Source: Thermoactinomyces mirandus (GTDB lineage Bacteria; Bacillota; Bacilli; Thermoactinomycetales; Thermoactinomycetaceae). Taken from it: a stretch of 64,000 bases of DNA. Every line of letters starts with the position of its first letter. The stretch's first letter is position 1. The translations under genes and the position numbers were made by a program. The notes beneath the pieces are model-generated. The model saw only the letters and a list, made by a program, of their open reading frames with translations. It was not told where the DNA came from and searched no databases. Positions 36,415-46,418 of this stretch are shown here, piece after piece. The DNA lies in contig NZ_JACEOL010000002.1 in NCBI RefSeq assembly GCF_013868055.1, positions 62,001-126,000 of the forward strand. The letters are read 5' to 3'.

Positions 36415-37078
36415 AACTAAAAGGGTGGTGCAGTATTCTAGTCAGTCGGTCATTTCTGAAGGCGGGGCTAAAAATCCGCTAAAGGGCATATCGATGAAGT
36501 TTCTGGTGTTGGCTTGTGGCGCCCAGCTGCGGGCTGATGCTGGGAGTTAAGGATTAAGGGCGATCCGCAAGGGCATGCGGGCGTAGACCCTTTTTCCGCG
36601 GAGGCCCAAGTGCGTTGCGACAAGGATAGGCTTGAAGTGACGGCTTGGGGGATGAACCTGCATTCCGGGAGTCGACTGGGTGCAGCGTAGCCTGCCTTGA
36701 GTGACAGTGCGGGGATGCTTTTTTAGAGCTGAAAGTACTGTTGCAAAAGAGGCTAGGAAATGAATCCGGACTGTTGAGGAAATCTCCTAGACTGTTTGCT
36801 AGAGGCAAAGCTGTTCAGGGATTAAAGTGCGGACTAAGTGGCAATCCAGTCCGGCGGATGGTGACACCGCTCGAGAAAGGTTATAAAGGGAAACCGCCTG
36901 ATTGGCAACGATCGGGATACCTTTCTGGGAAATCCTACTGGACCTTAAGCCGCAGAGTTTACCTGAATAGTTTCCACTCTTTCTCTTATGTGTTTTTTTA
37001 GTTGGACGAACCGGAAAAAATACATATGAGTCGTTGAAAAAACGATAATGCAACCGGTCCTTTGTGACCGGCATTTTT
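36415..37078 (+). ncRNA. ole: OLE (ornate, large, extremophilic) RNA
   Basis: About 660 bases with no ORF worth calling, GC-rich and full of short complementary blocks, lying exactly between ispA and a DxxxD membrane-protein gene before dxs. That is the known OLE location in B. halodurans and relatives, where the RNA (about 600-640 nt) binds OapA at the membrane and helps tolerate short alcohols, cold and Mg stress. It starts near AAGGGTGGTGCAG behind an extended -10 and ends in the hairpin at 37053. I identify it by size, position and neighbour; the sequence-level call needs a covariance search. Confidence 0.88.
37053..37078 (+). terminator. 3' hairpin of OLE RNA
   Basis: CCGGTC (37054-37059) and GACCGG (37066-37071), then CATTTTT. 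Likely a partial terminator, since oapA follows 35 bases later. Confidence 0.6.
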
Positions 37079-37112
37079 CTGGAATGCCCCAGGGCAAGGG
37101 ATGGATGACAGT

Positions 37113-37739
37113 ATGTTTTCATTGCTCCGAAAATCATTGCGTTGGTCTGTTGGCATCGGGCTGATCACTGCTTTGATTGCCATGATATTATCACTATCGT
37201 CAACAACGTTGATGAAAGATTTCTCCTGGCAGGGTGGACTGATTGTACTTCTTATTATTGTCGGGATCGGGATCGTTTTCGATATGCTTGGGATTGCGGC
37301 TGCCGCAGCCAAGGAGCAGCCTTTTCATGCCATGGCTGCAAAAAAAATTCCCGGTTCCAAGGAAGCGATCGGAATCGTACGCCGGGCGGACCAATTTTCC
37401 AACTTTTGTAATGATGTTGTAGGAGATATTAGCGGAGTGATCAGCGGAGCAGCCGCTTTGGTGGTGATTGCCTCGATCATGCGTTCTTTCCCTGTGTGGC
37501 AGGAAACCACATGGGTAGAAAATTTTTTGAATGTATTTCTGGTTTCCGTTATCTCAGCTGTAACGGTAGGGGGAAAAGCATTGGGAAAAAGCGTGTCTAT
37601 TCACTTCGCCAACCACATTGTTTTTCAAGTAGGTAGAATCTTTTTCTTCATTAACAAGAAATTTCATTTATCCATATTTCATGTAAATAAGAAAAGAAAG
37701 CGAAAGCGAGGCGGTTTTCGTGGACCTCGAGCAAATTAA
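37113..37739 (+). CDS. oapA: OLE-associated protein A
   Basis: 208 aa from the ATG at 37113 (AAGGG at 37096-37100; the ATG at 37101 abuts that site). Four hydrophobic helices: about 9-28, 37-60, 105-125 and 135-155. Between helices 2 and 3 is a conserved loop with [20 protein letters not shown] and [17 protein letters not shown], which carries DxxxD-like acidic pairs, and the tail is very basic ([12 protein letters not shown]), fitting RNA binding. In the known system OapA dimers bind OLE RNA. It overlaps dxs by 20 bases. Confidence 0.88.
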   Translation: MFSLLRKSLRWSVGIGLITALIAMILSLSSTTLMKDFSWQGGLIVLLIIVGIGIVFDMLGIAAAAAKEQPFHAMAAKKIPGSKEAIGIVRRADQFSNFCNDVVGDISGVISGAAALVVIASIMRSFPVWQETTWVENFLNVFLVSVISAVTVGGKALGKSVSIHFANHIVFQVGRIFFFINKKFHLSIFHVNKKRKRKRGGFRGPRAN

Positions 37740-39615
37740 TTCACCGGCTGATTTGAAAAAAATGCCAGTAGAAGAGCTTCCGAAACTGGCGGCACAAATT
37801 CGCCGGTTTCTCGTTGAAAGTCTCTCAAAAACAGGCGGGCATCTGGCTTCCAATCTGGGAGTTGTCGAATTGACGATTGCCCTTCATTACCTGTTTGACA
37901 GTCCGAAAGATAAAATCTTGTGGGATGTGGGCCATCAGGCTTATGTGCACAAAATTTTGACGGGGCGCCGGCATCTGTTTCCCACTTTGCGCCAATATCA
38001 GGGACTTTGCGGATTTCCGAAAATGAGTGAATCAGTCCATGACTGTTGGGAAACCGGACACAGCAGTACCTCCCTGTCCGGAGCGATGGGGATGGTGGCA
38101 GCGCGTGACCTCAAGGGTGAAGATTTCAAAGTGATCCCGGTTATTGGAGATGGCGCCTTAACCGGAGGAATGGCCCTGGAAGCCCTTAACCATATTGGAG
38201 AATCCAAAAGCGACATGATCGTTGTTTTAAATGACAATGAGATGTCGATCAGTCCCAATGTGGGAGCGCTTCACAATCACCTGGCTCGGCTGAGGATCAA
38301 CAAGAGTTATAACAAGATGAAAGATGAAGTCCAGCATCTTCTGAAGAAAATCCCCACGGTAGGAGTGCCGTTTGCCAAAACGCTGGAGAGAATTAAAGAC
38401 AGTTTGAAATATTTGGTTGTCTCCGGTGTCTTCTTTGAAACACTCGGATTTACCTATCTCGGTCCGGTTGATGGTCACCAGTTTCCGGAATTGATGGAAA
38501 TCCTGCGCCTGGCAGGAAAAACAAAAGGTCCGGTTTTGGTGCATGTCATTACCCGAAAAGGAAATGGTTATAAGCCGGCGGAAGATGACTCCGTTGTTTA
38601 TCATGGAGTCGGGACGTACAAGATTGAATCGGGTGTGTTCAAGAAAAAGGGAGGGCCGCCTTCCTACCCTGATGTTTTCGGAAAGACTATGGTCAGGTTG
38701 GCCGAACAGGATGACCGGATTGTGGCCATTACTCCGGCCATGTTAACCGGATCAAAACTGGACCGGTTTAATGAGAAGTTTCCTGATCGCTGTTTTGATG
38801 TGGGGATTGCCGAACAGCATGCGGTTACCTTTGCTGCCGGAATGGCCACCCAGGGGTATAAACCGGTACTCACGATCTATTCTACCTTTTTGCAACGTGG
38901 TTACGATCAGTTGGTCCATGATGTTTGCAAGCAAAATCTGAATGTGGTGTTTGCTGTTGACCGTGCGGGGTTTGTTGGTGAGGATGGAGAAACCCACCAG
39001 GGGATTTATGATATCAGTTTCATGCGAAATCAGCCCAATATCGCCATCATGATGCCAAAAGATGAGAATGAACTTCAACACATGTTATATACGGCGGTCC
39101 AATATGAAGACGGGCCAATTGCCATCCGTTATTCCAAAAGTGCCGGAGTGGGTGTGCCGATGGACGAAAATCTGAAACTTTTGCCGATCGGCAAGTCCGA
39201 AACTGTCAGAAATGGAAGAGACGCGGCCATCATCGCTTTTGGAAACATGGTGCAACCTGCTCTTGAAGCCGCGGAATCTTTACAGTTGAACGGATTTGAT
39301 GTGCGGGTTGTCAATGCCCGGTTTGCCAAGCCATTAGATACTGAAATGCTCGACCAATTGGCCGCAGAGAGAATCCCGGTTGTCACCGTAGAGGAAGCTG
39401 TCGTGGCGGGGGGGTTTGGCAGTGCCGTACTGGAATATTATCAGGAAAAAGAGGTATATGACCTTCCGGTCAAAATCATGGGGGTTCCCGATGTGTATGT
39501 GGAACATGCAACGATTGCGGAACAGAGACGGGAAACGGGATTAACGGCAGAAAATATTGCCGATGCTGTAAACAGACTCATTTTACAAAGAAACCCGGAA
39601 AATATGAGGGCTTGA
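37720..39615 (+). CDS. dxs: 1-deoxy-D-xylulose-5-phosphate synthase
   Basis: First step of the MEP isoprenoid pathway: thiamine-PP-dependent joining of pyruvate and glyceraldehyde 3-phosphate. 631 aa. Thiamine-PP site [16 protein letters not shown] near 145-160, then a transketolase pyrimidine domain ([17 protein letters not shown]) and C domain. GTG start inside the oapA end with GAGGCGG upstream, so translation is coupled to oapA. tlyA begins two bases after the stop. Confidence 0.96.
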   Translation: MDLEQINSPADLKKMPVEELPKLAAQIRRFLVESLSKTGGHLASNLGVVELTIALHYLFDSPKDKILWDVGHQAYVHKILTGRRHLFPTLRQYQGLCGFPKMSESVHDCWETGHSSTSLSGAMGMVAARDLKGEDFKVIPVIGDGALTGGMALEALNHIGESKSDMIVVLNDNEMSISPNVGALHNHLARLRINKSYNKMKDEVQHLLKKIPTVGVPFAKTLERIKDSLKYLVVSGVFFETLGFTYLGPVDGHQFPELMEILRLAGKTKGPVLVHVITRKGNGYKPAEDDSVVYHGVGTYKIESGVFKKKGGPPSYPDVFGKTMVRLAEQDDRIVAITPAMLTGSKLDRFNEKFPDRCFDVGIAEQHAVTFAAGMATQGYKPVLTIYSTFLQRGYDQLVHDVCKQNLNVVFAVDRAGFVGEDGETHQGIYDISFMRNQPNIAIMMPKDENELQHMLYTAVQYEDGPIAIRYSKSAGVGVPMDENLKLLPIGKSETVRNGRDAAIIAFGNMVQPALEAAESLQLNGFDVRVVNARFAKPLDTEMLDQLAAERIPVVTVEEAVVAGGFGSAVLEYYQEKEVYDLPVKIMGVPDVYVEHATIAEQRRETGLTAENIADAVNRLILQRNPENMRA

Positions 39616-39616
39616 C

Positions 39617-40432
39617 ATGGAGAAAGAACGAATTGATTCCTTATTGGTCAGAAAAGGCTTTTTTTCCAGCCGGGAGCAGGCCAAACGTTCCATTATGGCT
39701 GGCCTTGTCTATATGAATAACGAACGGATTGACAAGGCCGGAACCAGGGTTCCTGTTGATGGTTCCATAAAAGTAAAAGGACAGCTCCACCCTTATGTAA
39801 GCCGTGGAGGATTAAAACTGGAAGAAGCGATCCGCTCATTCGGGTTGCAACTGGAAAACAGGGTAGTTCTGGATATCGGTGCTTCCACGGGCGGTTTTAC
39901 TGATTGCGCCCTGCAAAATGGAGCCAGGCTGGTTTATGCGGTTGACGTGGGTTATGGCCAGCTGGCCTGGAAGTTACGGCAGGATCCACGTGTTGTTGTC
40001 ATGGAACGAACCAATTTCCGCTATCTGAACTCGGAAGATTTGACCGGGGACACACCCGATTTTGCTGTTGCCGATGTGTCTTTTATCTCTCTGAGACATA
40101 TTCTTCCCAATATAAAATGCTTACTTCAGACAGATGGAGAAGTGGTTGTACTGGTAAAACCCCAATTTGAAGCAGGCAAGGAAGAAGTAGGGAAAAAAGG
40201 GATTGTAAAAGATCCGAAGGTACATCGCCAGGTCCTCTTGAAAATGGTTCATTTGGCTGATTCGCTGGGGTATCGGATTAACGGACTGATCCCGTCCCCG
40301 ATTCAGGGCGGAGAAGGAAATATTGAATTTTTATATTACCTGAAACTGTCTCCTGAAGAAAAACAGGATATTTCCCAGTGGGAATCACTAATCGCGTATG
40401 TGGTCCAAGAAGCACATCAGCGTTTTTACTAA
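39617..40432 (+). CDS. tlyA: TlyA-type rRNA 2'-O-methyltransferase
   Basis: 271 aa. S4 RNA-binding domain (1-60, RIDSLLVRKGFFSSREQAKR) and an FtsJ-like methyltransferase domain with VVLDIGASTGGFTDCALQNG as the SAM site near 90. Counterpart of B. subtilis yqxC. A haemolysin label in old databases is not a function. Confidence 0.92.
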   Translation: MEKERIDSLLVRKGFFSSREQAKRSIMAGLVYMNNERIDKAGTRVPVDGSIKVKGQLHPYVSRGGLKLEEAIRSFGLQLENRVVLDIGASTGGFTDCALQNGARLVYAVDVGYGQLAWKLRQDPRVVVMERTNFRYLNSEDLTGDTPDFAVADVSFISLRHILPNIKCLLQTDGEVVVLVKPQFEAGKEEVGKKGIVKDPKVHRQVLLKMVHLADSLGYRINGLIPSPIQGGEGNIEFLYYLKLSPEEKQDISQWESLIAYVVQEAHQRFY

Positions 40433-40498
40433 TTTGTTTTTGTTTGCAGAAGGGTTAACCCGCATGACTTCGAATTAGTAGTTAAAGGAGGGGTTAGA

Positions 40499-41011
40499 GT
40501 GACCCGACCGGGCGATACCCTTGTACTTTTTCTGCTAATCGGAGTCATCATTTATTTTGTTTTGAGGAAGTTACCGGCACCTGGCCGGAAAAAAAAAGAT
40601 GAGAACAGTATCAAGGGGGAAATTCCGGATCTGTTGCGAAGCCACGGATATGAGGTGGTAGGCGCCAAAGAAAGAATCCCGTTTGAAATTGATTTTAACG
40701 GACGCATATATGAAAGCCGGCTTTTTATTGACTATCTCGCTTGTCGGGACGATCAATGGTATATTGTGATTGTGTCAAGACAACGAAAGCCGGTTCGCGA
40801 ATCGGGAGCAGGATTGAGGGAGTTTTTTCTTCCCTATTATCTGCTCTATCGGCCTGATGCCATTTTATATGTAGACCGTGATCAGGGTTTAATCAGGGAA
40901 ATTGTATTTGACATTCCCGATGTTTCACTTGGGAAAAAGCAGAACTGGACTTGGCTGATTTTTCTGGCGGTTGCATTGATCTTGATTGTTACTATGGTTA
41001 TCACATCATGA
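40499..41011 (+). CDS. hypothetical protein with terminal membrane helices
   Basis: 170 aa, GTG start after GGAGGGG. A helix at each end (about 7-23 and 148-168) brackets a soluble domain of about 110 aa: PDLLRSHGYEVVGAKERIPF, FIDYLACRDDQWYIVIVSRQ, DAILYVDRDQGLIREIVFDI. The alpha-beta pattern recalls a PD-(D/E)xK nuclease fold whose final lysine is not obvious, so it may be inactive. Lies in the tlyA-nadK interval, which is compact. Function unknown. Confidence 0.7.
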   Translation: MTRPGDTLVLFLLIGVIIYFVLRKLPAPGRKKKDENSIKGEIPDLLRSHGYEVVGAKERIPFEIDFNGRIYESRLFIDYLACRDDQWYIVIVSRQRKPVRESGAGLREFFLPYYLLYRPDAILYVDRDQGLIREIVFDIPDVSLGKKQNWTWLIFLAVALILIVTMVITS

Positions 41012-41038
41012 TCGCATCGTTTATATGGGGTGGATTTG

Positions 41039-41953
41039 TTGAAAACGATCGGGATTAAGGTAAACAGATACAAACCGAAAGCTTTTCAAGTAGCTGAAAA
41101 AATGAAACAGGAGTTGGAAAAAAGAGGTGTTACCGTTTATTTTGAGCCAGATATCGCGACCGAGATGGGCTACCCTGAACTGGGACTTGCTTTTCAACAA
41201 TTTGCCGAATATGTTGAAGTGGTGTTTGTTTTGGGTGGGGATGGCACATTGCTCGGTGTGGCCAGAGAAATAGCAAAATACCGTTTGCCGATTCTGGGGT
41301 TTAACCTGGGGAATCTGGGTTTTTTATCGGAGGCGGAGACAGGAGATCTTTCTGTCGCCATTGATCGCGTCCTCTCTGGTAATTATGTCATTGAACGCCG
41401 CCTGATGATCGAGGCCGAAGTGATTCGAGACGGCGAGGTGATTGAATCCGGGGTCGCCCTGAATGATGTCGGGATTGCCAAGGGGTCATTTGGCCGGATG
41501 ATTACTTGTATCACTTATATGGACGGAGTCTATCTCGATACCTATTCGGGAGACGGGATTATCGTCTCAACCCCGACCGGTTCTACCGCTTATTCACTGG
41601 CCTGCGGAGGGCCGATTGTCTATCCGGGCATCCAAACGCTTCTGTTAACCCCCATTTGTTCACACACGTTAACATCCCGGCCCATGGTACTTCCATCTGA
41701 ATCGGTCATCGAAATACAGGTAACAGCTGTTCACAAGGAAATGGGAATAACAATTGACGGCCAAATCGGTTATGATTTAAAAGAGGGAGATGTGGTGAGG
41801 GTAAAGCGGTCAAAAGATTTTGCCTTGCTTATAAAATGGCAGGACCGCTCATTTTTTGAGGTGGTTCGTCAAAAACTGCAAGGTGAAAGCAGTGTTGATG
41901 TCAGTAGGGTAGGTGGAAATAATGAAGGCGCAACGACATATAAAAATTCGTGA
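41039..41953 (+). CDS. nadK: NAD kinase
   Basis: Makes NADP from NAD. 304 aa with [14 protein letters not shown] near 63-76 and [14 protein letters not shown] plus [20 protein letters not shown] downstream. A TTG start at 41039 is favoured because GGGGTGG lies five bases upstream. It overlaps argR by 32 bases. Confidence 0.94.
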   Translation: MKTIGIKVNRYKPKAFQVAEKMKQELEKRGVTVYFEPDIATEMGYPELGLAFQQFAEYVEVVFVLGGDGTLLGVAREIAKYRLPILGFNLGNLGFLSEAETGDLSVAIDRVLSGNYVIERRLMIEAEVIRDGEVIESGVALNDVGIAKGSFGRMITCITYMDGVYLDTYSGDGIIVSTPTGSTAYSLACGGPIVYPGIQTLLLTPICSHTLTSRPMVLPSESVIEIQVTAVHKEMGITIDGQIGYDLKEGDVVRVKRSKDFALLIKWQDRSFFEVVRQKLQGESSVDVSRVGGNNEGATTYKNS

Positions 41954-42371
41954 GATTATCTCGAACAAGGAAATTGAAACGCAGGATGAATTGGTAGAAG
42001 AACTGAAAAAAGCGGGCTATAACATCACGCAGGCAACGGTATCCAGAGACATTAAGGAATTGCATCTGATCAAGGTGCCTACAGATACCGGAACCTATAA
42101 ATATTCGCTTCCCACTGAGGAAAAACGGTTTAATCCCGAAAAAAAATTAAAGCGGACACTCCAGGATTCATTTGTGAGCATTGACCAAAGCGAGAATTTT
42201 ATCCTGTTGAAAACGTTGCCGGGAAACGCACAGGCTGTCGCGGCCATACTGGATCATCTCGACTGGGAAGAAATGATGGGGACGATTGCCGGAGATGATA
42301 CCATCCTGATTATTGCACGCAAAAAAGAGCAGGCGCCCGAATTGATGCAACGCTTCCTGGATTTGATTTAG
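41922..42371 (+). CDS. argR: arginine repressor
   Basis: 149 aa. Winged helix with [18 protein letters not shown] (1-70) and an arginine-binding hexamerisation domain ending [16 protein letters not shown]. Start ATG five bases after AGGTGG, within the nadK end. The argR-recN order is the Bacillus order (ahrC-recN). Confidence 0.96.
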   Translation: MKAQRHIKIREIISNKEIETQDELVEELKKAGYNITQATVSRDIKELHLIKVPTDTGTYKYSLPTEEKRFNPEKKLKRTLQDSFVSIDQSENFILLKTLPGNAQAVAAILDHLDWEEMMGTIAGDDTILIIARKKEQAPELMQRFLDLI

Positions 42372-42383
42372 GAGGCGGTTTCT

Positions 42384-44090
42384 ATGCTGAGGGAACTCGT
42401 TATCCGCCATTTTGCAATTATTGAAGAGGTACATTTGCAGTTTGACCATGGGTTTCATGTTTTAACTGGCGAAACGGGCGCCGGAAAATCCATCCTGATT
42501 GATGCGTTGGGATTAATTATCGGCGGCAGGGCATCAACCGATTTTGTTCGTCATGGAGAAGGAAAAGCAGTTATTGAAGCTGTGTTTGAGCTGGAGCAAG
42601 TCCATCCTGCTCGAACTCCATTACTGGAGTGGGGCTTTGATAGCGAAGAACTGGATCAGGTGATTGTACGCCGGGAAATATCCGCAAGCGGGAAGAGTAC
42701 CTGCCGGATTAACGGTCGAATTGTCACTTTGGCATTGCTCAAAAAAATTGGCCCTTTCCTTATTGATATTTCCGGACAACATGAACATCAGTCCTTGCTG
42801 CATACGGATGAACATCTGGAGTGGCTTGATCATTTTGGCGGCGAGGATCTGCTCGGGTTACGCAAGGAATATGAACGGATTTATGAGACTTATGAGGAAA
42901 TAAGCCGCCAATTGGAGCAATTGCGGAAAAGCCAGCGTGATTTGGCCCGACGTCTGGATCTGTTGAAATTCCAGGCCAATGAGATCGAATCGGCGGCTTT
43001 GGTACCTGGTGAAGATGAGAAATTGGAACAGGAGCAAAAACGCTTGTCCCATGCCGAAAAATTAATGATGCATGGTGCAAGGGCATATGAAAGCCTGAAT
43101 GGTGAACAGGGTGGCTTAACTTTAATCCAGGAAGCGATTTCCCATCTGGAACAGATTGCGGAAGTAGATGAATCGTTGCAGAATATCCTGGAACTTGCAC
43201 AGACCGCTTATTATCAGCTGGAAGAAGCATCTCATGAAATTGCCTGCTACAGGGATGATTTTGAATTTGATCCTGAGCGGTTGTATGAAGTGGAAGAAAG
43301 GCTGCACCTGATCAGGCAGCTGAAACGAAAATATGGAGATAACATTGAGGAAATTCTCGCCTACGGAAATCAGGTGGAAAAGGAACTCGATGTATTGGAA
43401 AATCATGAGGAGACAGAAGCGAAGCTTGAGCAAAAAATCGGGCAACTGCGGGAACAATTGGAACAGCTTGCCCATGAATTGACGCGGAAACGGAAAAAAG
43501 CAGCAAACCAGCTGGAAGCCAAAGTGAAAATCGAACTGAATGATTTAAACATGGGTTCGACCGTTTTTAAAGTCGCATTTTTCCATGATTCTTCCCGGAA
43601 ACAAAGATTTTATTCACACGGACAAGATAAAATTGAGTTCCAGATCGCCCCCAATCCGGGCGAACCGTTAAAACCTCTGGCCAGGATTGCGTCAGGGGGA
43701 GAATTATCCCGTTTGATGTTGGCGCTCAAATGTATTTTTGCCGAAGTCGATCAGGTTCATACCATGATTTTTGACGAAATTGATACCGGAGTCAGCGGTC
43801 GCACGGCTCAGGCCATCGCCGAAAAAATTGCTTACCTGTCCCGAAAATATCAGGTGCTTTGTGTGACACATCTGCCTCAGGTTGCCTGCATGGCTGATTG
43901 CCATCTGTATATTTCAAAGGAAGTGTTGCAAGCCAGAACCAGAACACGTGTGGAAAAATTGGACATGGAAGGCCGGATATTGGAGTTGGCACGGATGCTC
44001 GGCGGGGTCGAAGTGACCGATACAACCCGCAATCATGCCCGGGAAATGCTTCGGCTGGCAACAGAAGCCAAGAAAAACCGGGCGGGATGA
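42384..44090 (+). CDS. recN: DNA repair protein RecN
   Basis: SMC-like ATPase in double-strand break repair. 568 aa. Walker A GETGAGKSILIDALGL near 30-45, a central coiled coil (about 160-370), signature near LARIASGGELSRLMLALK and Walker B TMIFDEIDTGVSGRTA. GGAGGCGG before the ATG. Confidence 0.97.
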   Translation: MLRELVIRHFAIIEEVHLQFDHGFHVLTGETGAGKSILIDALGLIIGGRASTDFVRHGEGKAVIEAVFELEQVHPARTPLLEWGFDSEELDQVIVRREISASGKSTCRINGRIVTLALLKKIGPFLIDISGQHEHQSLLHTDEHLEWLDHFGGEDLLGLRKEYERIYETYEEISRQLEQLRKSQRDLARRLDLLKFQANEIESAALVPGEDEKLEQEQKRLSHAEKLMMHGARAYESLNGEQGGLTLIQEAISHLEQIAEVDESLQNILELAQTAYYQLEEASHEIACYRDDFEFDPERLYEVEERLHLIRQLKRKYGDNIEEILAYGNQVEKELDVLENHEETEAKLEQKIGQLREQLEQLAHELTRKRKKAANQLEAKVKIELNDLNMGSTVFKVAFFHDSSRKQRFYSHGQDKIEFQIAPNPGEPLKPLARIASGGELSRLMLALKCIFAEVDQVHTMIFDEIDTGVSGRTAQAIAEKIAYLSRKYQVLCVTHLPQVACMADCHLYISKEVLQARTRTRVEKLDMEGRILELARMLGGVEVTDTTRNHAREMLRLATEAKKNRAG

Positions 44091-44140
44091 GCGCAATTAC
44101 CAACTGTTGTTTCAAAAAGAATATGTTTTTTGCCATCGGT

Positions 44141-44169
44141 GCCTTTAACCCAAGTGTTAAAGGCTTTTC
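44141..44169 (+). terminator. terminator after recN
   Basis: GCCTTTAAC (44141-44149) and GTTAAAGGC (44156-44164), then TTTTCTTTG. Confidence 0.88.
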
Positions 44170-44309
44170 TTTGTTTTTGGGAAACAAGTTCATAACAGGA
44201 TGATTTTGTTGGACATAAAAGAAACGCAAGGAGGTTACCTTAAGGGTAGTAAGCTGCACCTTTCACAAACGGCGAAAGGAAAGGCGGGAAGCTCAGGAGA
44301 GTGGTAAGA

Positions 44310-45659
44310 TTGCAAAGACAAGAGAAACAAAAATGGTTGGGTTTTCTCCTGGTGCTTCTTCTCGTAATGGGAAGTACTACCAATGTTTTTCAGCAATTTT
44401 CCCAGTTTCCGCATGAAATCCGGCTTTTTCAGGGCGAGTGGAAACAGCTTCCTTTATCAATGCCGGTTACAGCCGATGTGTCAGATCCTGGCATTCTGCA
44501 TATAACTGAATCGGATCAGGCACAAAACTCTGGAAATTCTCACCATCCCCTCACTTTTTTTACCAAAACAGCAGGCAAGACCTGGCTGACAGTGAGATTG
44601 TTTGGTACATTTCCGATCAAAAAAGTGCAAGTTCAGGTGTATCCAAAGCTCAAGGTCATTCCTGGCGGCCAATCCATTGGAGTCAAGCTGCGTTCAAAAG
44701 GGGTGATTGTAGTTGGTCATCACCGTGTGCAAACTGGTGGTTATCAAGTAAAATCACCCGCGGAAACAGCGGATATACGCGTAGGCGATTATTTGGTTGA
44801 ATTAAATGGCCAACCTGTGCGCCGGGTTGAGGATGTTTCCAATGTTGTAGAAAAATCAGGCATGAAACCGATCCGCGTAACGCTGCTGCGCGACGGAAAA
44901 AGAAAAACAACCACGATTCAGGCTGAGCGGGATGTGAAAGATCAGCGTTACCGGCTGGGTTTGTATATCCGTGATTCAGCAGCCGGTGTGGGGACTCTTA
45001 CTTTTTTTGATCCAAAACAGCATGTTTATGGGGCATTGGGACATGTGGTTACCGATCTGGATACAGGGCATCCCATTCTTGTCGGAGATGGGAAAATTGT
45101 CGAATCCAATGTTACGTCGATCCAAAAAGGGGAATCGGGAGAACCGGGTGAAAAGAGAGCTATCTTCTTTCAGGAGAATCAAGTGTTAGGGAACATCAAG
45201 CAAAATACCCCATTCGGGATTTTTGGGCAAATGGAAAAAATACCGGATAATGGCAAATATAACAAACCGATTCCCATTGCCTTGTCAGATCAGGTGAAAG
45301 AAGGACCGGCCAAAATCCTGACAGTGGTTGAGGGGCAGAAAGTCGAGGAATACAATATTGAAATCGTTCACGTCATCAAACAAAAGTATCCGGCAACCAA
45401 AGGCTTGATCATCAGAGTCACAGATCCGCGGTTATTGCAGAAAACAGGCGGCATTGTGCAGGGAATGAGTGGAAGTCCGATTATCCAGGATGGCAAACTG
45501 ATTGGCGCTGTTACCCATGTTTTTGTCAATGACCCGACTTCGGGATATGGAACATTTATTGAATGGATGTTGCAAGACGCAGGGGTTATTCAATCCACAG
45601 CGGCTACGGATGACCGTAGCCGCTTTTTCATAGTTGGTATATACCGATCAGCGCATTAA
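44310..45659 (+). CDS. spoIVB: SpoIVB serine peptidase (S55), forespore signal to sigma-K
   Basis: Secreted from the forespore; cleaves SpoIVFA to start pro-sigma-K processing. 449 aa from a TTG ten bases after AGGAG. N-terminal membrane helix (FLLVLLLVMGSTTNVF), PDZ domain (VGDYLVELNGQPVRRVEDV), S55 peptidase with ALGHVVTD (His) and GMSGSPIIQDGKL (nucleophile Ser near 389). Odd: the last 20 or so codons are encoded by an intrinsic terminator hairpin. CAA in GVIQ, just before it, is one base from a TAA stop, so this may be a read-through extension. Confidence 0.93.
   Translation: MQRQEKQKWLGFLLVLLLVMGSTTNVFQQFSQFPHEIRLFQGEWKQLPLSMPVTADVSDPGILHITESDQAQNSGNSHHPLTFFTKTAGKTWLTVRLFGTFPIKKVQVQVYPKLKVIPGGQSIGVKLRSKGVIVVGHHRVQTGGYQVKSPAETADIRVGDYLVELNGQPVRRVEDVSNVVEKSGMKPIRVTLLRDGKRKTTTIQAERDVKDQRYRLGLYIRDSAAGVGTLTFFDPKQHVYGALGHVVTDLDTGHPILVGDGKIVESNVTSIQKGESGEPGEKRAIFFQENQVLGNIKQNTPFGIFGQMEKIPDNGKYNKPIPIALSDQVKEGPAKILTVVEGQKVEEYNIEIVHVIKQKYPATKGLIIRVTDPRLLQKTGGIVQGMSGSPIIQDGKLIGAVTHVFVNDPTSGYGTFIEWMLQDAGVIQSTAATDDRSRFFIVGIYRSAH
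45599..45628 (+). terminator. strong terminator inside the spoIVB reading frame
   Basis: Eleven-base perfect stem AGCGGCTACGG (45599-45609) and CCGTAGCCGCT (45614-45624), loop ATGA, then TTTTT. It ends about 30 bases before the annotated stop. Confidence 0.9.
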
Positions 45660-45711
45660 TATTTTTTGATACGAAAGGGAGAAGGGTTCGGGCACCTGTC
45701 TTTTTGGAGAA

Positions 45712-46398
45712 TCACTTTTTAAGCGCACAGCTGTTTTGTTCTTTCCAGTCTGTATAAAAGGAAGCATTGATAAAAGCAAACAATGGAACAAACAGCATAT
45801 TGACAAACATCACTGCCAGGGCAATCACAAGATAGCGGTCGGTGATTAAAAAGGCGAGCAAATGGACAATCCATTCGACAGCCCATTCGAAGATGGCAAA
45901 ACCAAAAATAATCCCGAACAGTTTCCAAAAATTTTTCTTGCCAAACTGAAACGCCAATTTGAAAGCTTGCCACCATTTTTTCTTTTCCAAAATTACGACA
46001 TACGGGAAAGTATAAAACAGAACCATGAATATCAGTCCGGGAATGATGAAAAGAAATGTCCCGGTCGTCACCCCAAGGGTGTAGATGATTCCCATCACAA
46101 ACACGACAAATCCATATTCCCAGAAGCTTCCGTAAACTCTGGCAAAGTCAATGTATTCCCTTTTTTTGTAACACTCCAGCATTTTAATAAATGGGATTTG
46201 CACCAGTGAGGTAGCCAGCAGAATACTGATTCCATAAAACATTTCAGCCACATGGATTTGCGTGGAGCCATAGTACGTATACAAGTAGTTATTAATTATC
46301 AGGCAAAGGAATTGTACCGGAAATACCACGAGCAGGCCAAGCAACAAAATCTTGCCAAACTCCTCTCGATACAATTGCAGCGAATCACGGATCAGCAT
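45712..46398 (-). CDS. multi-pass membrane protein (DUF975/GPDPase-membrane-like)
   Basis: 228 aa, six hydrophobic helices. Starts MLIRDSLQLYREEFGKIL, as proteins of the YciC/DUF975 type often do, with FLFIIPGLIFMVLFYTFPYVVILE and WWQAFKLAFQFGKKNFWKLF in the middle. The class is broad and of unknown function. Last gene of a minus-strand trio (46419 and 47264 upstream, gaps of 20 and 17 bases), so cotranscribed. Confidence 0.65.
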   Translation of the reverse strand: MLIRDSLQLYREEFGKILLLGLLVVFPVQFLCLIINNYLYTYYGSTQIHVAEMFYGISILLATSLVQIPFIKMLECYKKREYIDFARVYGSFWEYGFVVFVMGIIYTLGVTTGTFLFIIPGLIFMVLFYTFPYVVILEKKKWWQAFKLAFQFGKKNFWKLFGIIFGFAIFEWAVEWIVHLLAFLITDRYLVIALAVMFVNMLFVPLFAFINASFYTDWKEQNSCALKK

Positions 46399-46418
46399 AA
46401 AGTCCTCTCCTTTTAAAC

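Noticed and set aside
36421-37010. Short ORFs within the OLE region
   Set aside because: None has a ribosome site, and the block is better explained as a structured RNA.
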